Assembly (NCBI GenBank): GCA_946538795.1
Contig: CAMNGY010000061.1
Location: 1 to 7,531, forward strand
DNA: 7,531 nt
DNA from: an uncultured Treponema sp.
GTDB taxonomy: Bacteria > Spirochaetota > Spirochaetia > Treponematales > Treponemataceae
Reading direction: 5' to 3'
The first letter of the stretch is position 1. Every line of letters begins with the position of its first letter. The notes beneath the pieces were generated by a model. The model had not been told where the DNA came from, did no database searches, and saw only the letters and a list, made by a program, of their open reading frames with translations. Made by a program: the position numbers and the translations under genes. Of the stretch, positions 1 to 6,190 are shown one piece after another.

Positions 1-78
1 CACACGGGGATTGAGTAACGCGCCGGTACCAGCCAGAGAGACGTATTCCTCTTCTGTCTTGAAGATTTCATTTCCCAT
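1..78 (-). CDS. N-terminus of an unrecognised downstream gene, cut by the window edge
   Basis: Only the first 26 codons are present. The frame opens with ATG at 78 (MGNEIFKTEEEYVSLAG...) and runs open to base 1. The peptide is soluble-looking, with an acidic segment near residues 9-11, and I recognise no family. No convincing ribosome binding site precedes the ATG; only an AGG is seen three bases before it. A promoter does end just upstream (see 85-113). A second ATG seven bases further in, in another frame, is also open to the edge; its peptide (MKSSRQKRNTS...) is more basic and looks less like a protein start, but it cannot be excluded. The same orientation and a 101-base gap make this a neighbour of the defence operon, possibly transcribed separately. 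Confidence 0.45.
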   Translation of the reverse strand, partial: MGNEIFKTEEEYVSLAGTGALLNPRV

Positions 79-84
79 AAGCCT

Positions 85-113
85 ATTATAGCATTTTTTT
101 TCCGATTTGACCA
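85..113 (-). promoter_or_regulatory. Predicted sigma-70-type extended -10 promoter for the downstream gene
   Basis: On the minus strand the sequence reads TGGTCA (-35-like, 113-108, four of six matches to TTGACA), a 17-base A-rich spacer, then TATAAT (90-85), a perfect -10 box. The -10 is preceded by TGC, giving the extended -10 form TGnTATAAT. Transcription would be expected to start about seven bases past the -10 box, at base 78, which is the A of the downstream ATG. The call is by consensus matching only. Confidence 0.55.
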
Positions 114-137
114 GTAGTCAGGACAAACAGTATTCTT

Positions 138-167
138 AAAAGCTTTTTTCCATGTAAAAAAACAAGC
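138..167 (-). terminator. Weak terminator-like hairpin after the operon
   Basis: Thirteen bases past the stop codon at 180, the minus strand carries GCTT-G-TTTT, a loop of about nine bases (TTTACATGG), then AAAAAAGC followed by TTTT. This can form a short stem of mostly A-T pairs with one bulge. It has the position expected of an operon terminator, but only two G-C pairs and a short T run, so it would be a poor intrinsic terminator. Read-through into the downstream gene is plausible. Confidence 0.22.
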
Positions 168-179
168 GTTTCAAGTCAT

Positions 180-2063
180 TTACTCCTTGCAATACGGGCA
201 TATGGGTTTATGCCTTCCGTCCTCTGTCACTTCAAGCTTGGTTATATTTCTAAATCCAAAATCCGTTTCCTCCAACAAAATTTTCAATCCCGGTGAATCG
301 GTCGCAAGTTTTGATGTCTCTGGAAACTTGTAATCTGTATACCAATATCTCCGTTTGCAGTCTGGACACTGTGTGTTTATGATTTTTAGTTCACAATCGT
401 TATTGGTACACTTGTATCCTGTTTGTAGATTTCCAAGCATAGCAGAACCGCATTGCGGGCAGAACTTATGTTCGTCCTGAAGAAGAATCATTGATTTAAG
501 AAGTATTTTTGAAAGTCGTAAGAAAGAGTAAACGTCGTTGAGACTTACAGGAAGTATTCCTACAAATCTCTCTTTTGGGGACTCCTGATTTCGCGGATTG
601 AACGAAACAAGGCTTCTGAGGAGTGAATCGTCTTTTATATTCTTCAACTCATTGGGACGAGTGATATTCAAAACGTAACATTCATCGAATTCATTCTCAT
701 AGTATTTTATTCTCAACGACTCTATTGTTCTTTTTGCCTCCTCATAGTTATCTGGAATACCGTCCTTCCATGGTATGAAAGATATTCGATTTGATTTTAC
801 AGAAAAATTCTCCATCGCATCAAAAAGTTTCGTCCTGAACGAATCAACCCATCGTTTCTGATTTTTCTTCTCGATTCCGTCAGACAGTTTCTTTGCGAGC
901 TCTTTTTGCCCGTCGTTGGAAATCTTTTTTTCAAAGATTAATGTTTTTCCTTCCTTTTTGCACCCGTAATCTGCATAAATCAGAGTGTCTGGTAAATCAA
1001 TATTTTGGAACTCTACCTGTATAGTTCTCTTTTTCTTGATCTCAGCTGTAATGCAATTCTTATTCTCCATAACAGAGTTCAATATGACACTCCAATTATT
1101 TGAAGTCATCTCAAGATTGTCGAAACAATCGTCTTTTAAGACAATTTCGTCGTCATTGCAGGAAAACCCCATGTATCGCAGCGAAAAAAGTAGGATAAGT
1201 TCAGTGTAGACAAAGTATTCCCGATTCAAATCTTTTTCTTCTTTGAAACCTATCATTTCCTCCTTTCTTCCAAGAATTGACCACAGATGATAGACCTTCT
1301 TGTAGTAGCTATCCATCATGAATATATTGGTATTCTTAAGATGTCCATTTATGACCTTTTCCCGTTTGAGTTCACGGTAAAGCCTTGTCGATTTGCACTG
1401 AACAAGGAAATCAATTATGTTCTGAACCTTTTCTTTTGCTTCATCTTGAAGCTGATGGACAAAGCTGGATTCTTTGTCCTCGAATCCTTTTAGAAGAAAA
1501 TCCATTGCCTCAAAAAAACCTTGAGGAGCTCCTCCTAGCAAAAAAGACTCGGCTAATTGTGAATTCATGATGACATCGATTATATCCTCGTATTCTGCTT
1601 TTTCCATAGCATACAACTTGTCTACGAGGGTTTTCGCGGCTATGTTCTCATATATCGCATAGTCATCCTCAAGTATCCTTGCAAGAAGCCTTTCAGGAAC
1701 AAGGCCATTTGCCTTGATTCCTTTCCAATGCTCACTGTGAGATGCAAGATGCCGGATAGACTCTGGACCTATCCTCGTAACGATGGCAGCGGGACGGACT
1801 TCTTCAATCTGCTTCAGATGTAACCTCGGTCTGTTGAAGATATGTGGAAGATGCCTTGCATACTCAAGAATTTCATCTCTGTTGCTGTGATTGAGCAGAG
1901 AATCAAATCTCTTATTGAATGCACACAGATGCAGGGCATTCTTGTTCCTTCTATCGAACGCAGACTTCAAGTCCTTGTATCTGAGAATACCATTTGTGCA
2001 GAATTTCTTGAAATCCTCATAGAAATCAAGATAGCCTATGATACTTTCCTGTGATATTGCCAT
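180..2063 (-). CDS. McrC-like DUF2357-type protein with C-terminal zinc ribbons
   Basis: 627 residues. The position right after an McrB-like gene, the size and several landmarks suggest the McrC/DUF2357 group, which binds and activates the McrB ring and often carries a PD-(D/E)xK nuclease. Landmarks: the helical stretch SIRHLASHSEHWKGI (102-116), then PERLLARILEDDYAIYENIA (123-142), resembling the 'YENRF' signature of DUF2357; REYFVYTELILLFSLRYMGF (281-300), like the family's helix before the nuclease fold; LPDTLIY (357-363) and LIFEKK (375-380), which could supply D359, E378 and K380 of a PD-ExK site; and VGILPVSLNDVYSFLRLSKI (501-520), like the domain's C-terminal end. Cysteine pairs at 535/538, 552/557, 566/569 and 622/625 suggest one or two zinc ribbons. 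The ATG at 2063 directly follows the stop of the McrB-like gene and has GAAGGA seven bases upstream. Similarity to the family is patchy, so the nuclease may be degenerate. The assignment rests partly on context. Confidence 0.72.
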   Translation of the reverse strand: MAISQESIIGYLDFYEDFKKFCTNGILRYKDLKSAFDRRNKNALHLCAFNKRFDSLLNHSNRDEILEYARHLPHIFNRPRLHLKQIEEVRPAAIVTRIGPESIRHLASHSEHWKGIKANGLVPERLLARILEDDYAIYENIAAKTLVDKLYAMEKAEYEDIIDVIMNSQLAESFLLGGAPQGFFEAMDFLLKGFEDKESSFVHQLQDEAKEKVQNIIDFLVQCKSTRLYRELKREKVINGHLKNTNIFMMDSYYKKVYHLWSILGRKEEMIGFKEEKDLNREYFVYTELILLFSLRYMGFSCNDDEIVLKDDCFDNLEMTSNNWSVILNSVMENKNCITAEIKKKRTIQVEFQNIDLPDTLIYADYGCKKEGKTLIFEKKISNDGQKELAKKLSDGIEKKNQKRWVDSFRTKLFDAMENFSVKSNRISFIPWKDGIPDNYEEAKRTIESLRIKYYENEFDECYVLNITRPNELKNIKDDSLLRSLVSFNPRNQESPKERFVGILPVSLNDVYSFLRLSKILLKSMILLQDEHKFCPQCGSAMLGNLQTGYKCTNNDCELKIINTQCPDCKRRYWYTDYKFPETSKLATDSPGLKILLEETDFGFRNITKLEVTEDGRHKPICPYCKE

Positions 2064-4541
2064 CTATCTTTCCTTCTTTGTTTTCAGAAATCTCAAGGCC
2101 ATTTCCATGTTGTATTTTTCAAAGATAGACTTCAATTCTGAAATTTCTTCCTCCGTTATGTCAACATATTCAAGCTTGCGCAGGACTTTATTGGTAATCT
2201 GATAATCAAGGGCTTCATTTGTATATTTTCCCTTCTCTATATCAGACAGCTTTGTCTCAGCGGAGGCAGCTAGGTATGTCGGTACGAATTTGTTCATCTG
2301 ATCAAGAATTCTGTTCCCGAACGATATTGAGAAATGTTCTTTCAGATAGGAGTCTATTTCCTTTATAGCAGAATTTGTAGCACCATTGAAAGGATACTCT
2401 TTTTTAGCCTCGGAGAATCGAGTCTTCAAAATTCCATAGGGAATGAATTTTGGTTCAGTTTTTTGTACATTGCTACCGGTCGCCCTGTCATAGAAATTCA
2501 TTACTTGTGCGCGATCGTATACCTTGTCGGTAATTTCGAATGTGGATTCATCCTTGTTTGCAGTCCCGATGAACCAGACGTTCTCCGGGATACGGATTTG
2601 TTTTCCATCAATGAGAAGCTGAGGCCCAGTCACGAGGCTGGCTGTTCCCTGTCTGTTCTTGAACTGTTTCTCTACCATGTATTGTAGAAGCTTTTGCTTT
2701 TCTCCTGCCTGAGCGTTCTGGATTGCCTCTGAATCAATGTTATGCTGCCCCTCTGGGTATAGCTTGTTTACGATTTCCCTAATCTCACGAGTGCGGTCGG
2801 AATCATCTCTTGCAAGCGCGTCTCGTACTTCCGGTGTAATCTCATTTGGCAACTGTCTCATATCGGTATCAACAAGCTGAACTTCCCAATCATCCGTGCT
2901 TGGCTTCTCAAGGATAGAGAGAAAATCGGCAAAATAATATTCGACACGGGAAAGGTTCATCTCATCAAGGACGATGAAATAGGGAACCCGTTTGTAAGAT
3001 GCCGTGTTTGCCTTGTATAAGGAGCAGGTGAATTCCTTTGCTGTGAACTTCTTGCTAAAATCGTTGTAATATCCCAAAAGCTCGTTCCTGTCACGCCAGG
3101 ATGACTCTACGGGAACAACGTTTACCTCTCCAAATATGGCCTTGGCGAACACGCGAGGAAGGCTCGTCTTCCCTGTTCCTGACATTCCCTGTAAGATTGC
3201 AAAATGTGATGCGGAAAGTCCTGCAATAAAAGCTTTGATATCTTTCCGGGTATAGTAGAGGGGAACTTCCTGGCTGGCAGCGAAATTTACTACGTGGTTC
3301 ACTATGGCAGGAAGCGTCTCTCGCTGGGACATTTTGTTTGTTCTTTCTGCAAATATTTCTTTTTCGCTCTCAGAATCTGCACTGACGTCGATTCCTGTTA
3401 ATGCAGGGCAAATATCACCGGAAGAGCTTTCAAGCATCTTCCTTGTATTGGTCAGTTCCGTCTTAAGATGGTCATTCAAGGCACGAAGCAAAGAGAGCCT
3501 TTCTTTCAACTGCCCATATTCAAGCTGGACATTTTCCCTCCGTGTAAGCTCATGCTCCTTGTTTGCAATCTCAGATTGCAATTGCGTAATCTTTTCAAGA
3601 AGGCCCGGCTTTTCTTCAAGGGCTATGCTCATCTCTTTGAGCGTCAAATCATCATAAGAGCCGAATTTTTCATGTAAAGCATCAAGCTCGTTCGAAAGCC
3701 TGTCTTTCTCCTGCTGGAGCTGGTCTATCGTATAACCTTCTGATTTTGCTTTTCGAAGTTCCAGCTCTGTCTTCTCGGATCTGATTTTCTCGTATTCCTC
3801 TTTCCACCGTTCAACGGAAGCCTTGAGACTGTTAATCTGTGATTCAAGCTCCGCAAGTTTCTCGGGATTTGCCTTGTCGTACTCAGCTTCCCTATCCTTT
3901 AGTTTGCTTTCACGCTTTTCAAAAGCATGACGTACATCCTCTTTCTCCTCATCGAATTCCTTCTGAGCCCGCTCAAATTTCTTCCGTTCCTGCGCTATTG
4001 CATCATCGTTCGCAACTTTCTCATCGGCAAGCTGTTTTTCCTTTTTGCCGATTTCAGAGAGTTTTTCTTCAAGTTCTTTTTGGTCGTTTTCGAATTTTTG
4101 CTTTTCTTCGCTATAAACCTGCTCAAGCCTTTGTTTTGCCTCTTTTTCGGCTTTCTCAAGTATTTTTTTACGATCAATCTCGATATTTTTCTTTTCCATT
4201 TCCAGATTGATTCTCTCGTCTTCGATAGAGCGTTTCTCTTCCTCAAGCCCTTCGATTTCTTTTTTCAACTTGGAAAGCTTTTCAAGTTCATTTTTGTTAT
4301 CCTCTTCGAGTTTCTTTTTAAACTCATCCTTCTCTATCTCGAGCTCAAGTTTGTGCTCCTCGACAGCTTTCTCAGCAAGCTTTTCTATCAGGGACTTCAA
4401 TTCTTTGTCACCATCCTGCACAAGCTTTTTTGCCAGGTTAAGGAGCTCTTTATCCTCATTGGATTCTTGCTGAACGGACGGAGCAGCTGTAGGAATGCTA
4501 TTAGCCTGTGATGATCGACCTTTGTTGTTCTTCTTTCCCAT
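2064..4541 (-). CDS. Coiled-coil McrB-like AAA+ NTPase
   Basis: 825 residues from the ATG at 4541. After a basic, low-complexity N-terminus (1-30), residues about 30-370 are almost continuous Lys/Glu/Leu-rich coiled coil, interrupted near NPEKL (225), KFGSYDD (292) and EKPGLL (310). The AAA+ core starts near residue 430. Walker A is GMSGTGKTS (452-460, K458), preceded by SHFAILQ. SWRDRNELLGYYN (481-493) is the McrB-type segment after strand 2. Walker B is FIVLDEMNL (522-530, D526 and E527). Sensor I is IGTANKDEST (658-667), followed by a VYDRAQV segment with a likely arginine finger. These features place it in the McrB clade, whose type member is a GTPase that forms rings stimulated by McrC. 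GTP versus ATP use cannot be decided here. An insertion of roughly 60 residues appears to lie between Walker B and sensor I. The next gene, abutting its stop codon, encodes the expected McrC-like partner. The architecture matches the coiled-coil McrB of CoCoNuT systems. Confidence 0.92.
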   Translation of the reverse strand: MGKKNNKGRSSQANSIPTAAPSVQQESNEDKELLNLAKKLVQDGDKELKSLIEKLAEKAVEEHKLELEIEKDEFKKKLEEDNKNELEKLSKLKKEIEGLEEEKRSIEDERINLEMEKKNIEIDRKKILEKAEKEAKQRLEQVYSEEKQKFENDQKELEEKLSEIGKKEKQLADEKVANDDAIAQERKKFERAQKEFDEEKEDVRHAFEKRESKLKDREAEYDKANPEKLAELESQINSLKASVERWKEEYEKIRSEKTELELRKAKSEGYTIDQLQQEKDRLSNELDALHEKFGSYDDLTLKEMSIALEEKPGLLEKITQLQSEIANKEHELTRRENVQLEYGQLKERLSLLRALNDHLKTELTNTRKMLESSSGDICPALTGIDVSADSESEKEIFAERTNKMSQRETLPAIVNHVVNFAASQEVPLYYTRKDIKAFIAGLSASHFAILQGMSGTGKTSLPRVFAKAIFGEVNVVPVESSWRDRNELLGYYNDFSKKFTAKEFTCSLYKANTASYKRVPYFIVLDEMNLSRVEYYFADFLSILEKPSTDDWEVQLVDTDMRQLPNEITPEVRDALARDDSDRTREIREIVNKLYPEGQHNIDSEAIQNAQAGEKQKLLQYMVEKQFKNRQGTASLVTGPQLLIDGKQIRIPENVWFIGTANKDESTFEITDKVYDRAQVMNFYDRATGSNVQKTEPKFIPYGILKTRFSEAKKEYPFNGATNSAIKEIDSYLKEHFSISFGNRILDQMNKFVPTYLAASAETKLSDIEKGKYTNEALDYQITNKVLRKLEYVDITEEEISELKSIFEKYNMEMALRFLKTKKER
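2071..2076 (-). promoter_or_regulatory. Shine-Dalgarno of the McrC-like gene
   Basis: GAAGGA lies seven bases before the ATG at 2063, inside the final codons of the McrB-like gene. The TAG stop of that gene occupies 2066-2064, directly against the start codon. A ribosome terminating there could restart at once, which would help keep the two partner subunits balanced. Confidence 0.65.
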
Positions 4542-4548
4542 TTTCAAT

Positions 4549-4554
4549 CTCCTC
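4549..4554 (-). promoter_or_regulatory. Shine-Dalgarno that decides the start of the McrB-like gene
   Basis: GAGGAG lies seven bases before the ATG at 4541. A TTG in the same frame at 4547 would be only one base from this site, too close for initiation. The ATG at 4541 is therefore preferred, giving 825 residues starting MGKKNNKG. Confidence 0.8.
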
Positions 4555-4558
4555 TAAA

Positions 4559-6190
4559 TTAATCAAAATTTGTTATCAGGATTTTGGACAGCATTTTGAA
4601 AGAATCCAAAATTCCTTCCAAAGTTTTCTTGTCAATGTCTTTCACTTCAGTTCCATCATTATGCCCTGCATATTTGTTTCGCACGTCCATTATGGAGTCA
4701 ATCCTATACAAAATGGACTTATCCTCTTTCAGAGCCTTTTTAAATTTTGGACATTTGTCTATATAGGCAGCAAAAGTAAGAAAATAGTATTTCTCACGAA
4801 GGCTATTCCCCATTTTCCCCTTCTTAAAATTGTTCATTAGGGAACGACGTTTATAATCAAATTCCGAGACAACTTTTTTCTCATTCCTGAAAGCAGAGAT
4901 ATCATCTTCTATTCCAAATTCTTCCTGTATAGAGCTAATATCTCCAGAATCTATGAAGTTGAAATAGGTCCCTACGATTTTATTTGAGTCAACATCTTTT
5001 ATATAATTGTTAAGTATTAACTCAAGGGTCCTGTAGACGTTCATTATGATGTCGGCCTCATTGTCTCCGCCTTTCCTTGCCATTGTCTGTTGCCTGAGAA
5101 TCTTCATGTAACTTCTTTCCAGCTGAGACCGTAATGAGCTTCGGGCTATTTCAGGGTAAGTCCGCAAAATATACTCTTCGGGGTTCATCTCCTTAAGCTC
5201 AGGGATTTCTACGAACATCTGCTGTGTCACTTTGTCGCAATATGTTGAAACAGGTTCAAAAGAGGATTCATCCATGCCTATCTGGATATTCGCATCGTTT
5301 CTCATCCTTGAGAATGCTTCAGAATACCACTTGCTATCGTTATCTTCAAACGGCGAACTCACAAAGAATGAATCCGGCTCGTCTTTGAGAGAATAGAGAC
5401 GGAATTTTATGTACATCTCTTTTGGCTGTGTCTTGAGCAATTTGATTCTCGCATTCTTCAAATTTTTCAAGACTTGGTGAGTTTCATTTTCTTCGGTGGC
5501 TCTTTCCTCTGTCTGACCACTCCCCTCGAAATCAAAATCCTGATCCGCAATATCGTCATCAGCATCAACAAAGATGCTCGTGTCTAAAGGAGATATTTCT
5601 TCCGCTTCAGTTGACTTGTGAAAAATATATCCGTACCTGTGATAGGCTCTGTTTATGCGGCTCAACAATTCAGTTGTTTCCAGTTTACTCCAATCATCCT
5701 GGTTTTCGGATGCAATGTAAAGCAGGTCGTCGTCATTCCCCCATATATCAGGTAATGTTCCTTCGTAGAAAAACGGAAGGAATTCCCCATCCGTTACGCT
5801 CTGGAACATATAGCCGAACACCTTTTCGTTGGAGACTTCATTTCCACTCAAATCGGAAAGGTATTCTTTTCCTGCTTCTGAGACAATGTAGCTCTTCCCG
5901 TTTTCTTCGCAATATGACCGAGACAGGAGTTCTTTGTTTATAATACGCTTCAAAAGCTCCTCGCTTATACCTAAATCATCTGCAATTCGTTTGTTGCTCA
6001 GGAACTGCAGGTTTAACATCTCCAATATGGCTAGTGCGAGCGCATCCAAGGAGTTCTGCTGCAATTTATTGGCATAGCATTCAAATGCCCTCACTGGCCA
6101 TGCGAATTCAACGACGTTATACGCATTGTCCGTTAGCTGTTTGAATTTCCCGAATGTGAACACGGCATTAGTTTTTGGTGATACACTCAT
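4559..6190 (-). CDS. Winged-helix and HEPN-domain protein, candidate effector RNase
   Basis: 543 residues, no signal peptide or membrane segment, so probably cytoplasmic. Residues about 45-115 look like a winged helix: a helical stretch, then a helix-turn-helix-like segment (KRIADDLGISEELLKRII), then a short hydrophobic wing (SYIVSEAGKEYL). Residues 196-236 form an Asp/Glu-rich, probably disordered linker. From about residue 380 the protein resembles a HEPN domain: a first helix around NVYRTLELILNNYI, charged helices, then MDVRNKYAGHNDG, in which R504 and H510 form the R-x5-H motif typical of metal-independent HEPN ribonucleases. HEPN proteins usually dimerise to build the active site. The ATG at 6190 is supported by GGAGG five bases upstream, inside the helicase gene. 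It lies between the helicase and the McrB-like ATPase, as expected for an effector or second nuclease in a CoCoNuT-like operon. The middle (about 116-380) matches no family I recognise. RNase activity is inferred from the motif; a structural HEPN adaptor without catalysis is the alternative. Confidence 0.85.
   Translation of the reverse strand: MSVSPKTNAVFTFGKFKQLTDNAYNVVEFAWPVRAFECYANKLQQNSLDALALAILEMLNLQFLSNKRIADDLGISEELLKRIINKELLSRSYCEENGKSYIVSEAGKEYLSDLSGNEVSNEKVFGYMFQSVTDGEFLPFFYEGTLPDIWGNDDDLLYIASENQDDWSKLETTELLSRINRAYHRYGYIFHKSTEAEEISPLDTSIFVDADDDIADQDFDFEGSGQTEERATEENETHQVLKNLKNARIKLLKTQPKEMYIKFRLYSLKDEPDSFFVSSPFEDNDSKWYSEAFSRMRNDANIQIGMDESSFEPVSTYCDKVTQQMFVEIPELKEMNPEEYILRTYPEIARSSLRSQLERSYMKILRQQTMARKGGDNEADIIMNVYRTLELILNNYIKDVDSNKIVGTYFNFIDSGDISSIQEEFGIEDDISAFRNEKKVVSEFDYKRRSLMNNFKKGKMGNSLREKYYFLTFAAYIDKCPKFKKALKEDKSILYRIDSIMDVRNKYAGHNDGTEVKDIDKKTLEGILDSFKMLSKILITNFD

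Noticed and set aside
138..147. Ten-base palindrome AAAAGCTTTT as an operator
   Set aside because: A short A/T palindrome in an AT-rich gap is expected by chance, no second copy is seen near the promoter, and it overlaps the weak terminator-like hairpin.
3995..4246. Minus-strand 83-codon frame inside the McrB-like gene
   Set aside because: An out-of-frame reading of the same coiled-coil codons, almost only Lys, Arg and Ser, inside a gene with convincing motifs in its own frame.
4207..4473. Plus-strand Ser-rich 88-codon frame
   Set aside because: Another antisense shadow of the coiled coil; low-complexity composition follows from the opposite strand.
3927..4511. Plus-strand 194-codon frame rich in Phe and Leu, resembling a membrane protein
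   Set aside because: It is the mirror image of the Lys/Glu-rich coiled coil: AAG, AAA and GAA codons read on the opposite strand give Phe, Leu and Ser. It has no ribosome binding site and no membrane-protein features beyond composition.
4545..4547. TTG as an alternative start of the McrB-like gene
   Set aside because: It is only one base from the GAGGAG site; the ATG six bases further on has normal spacing.
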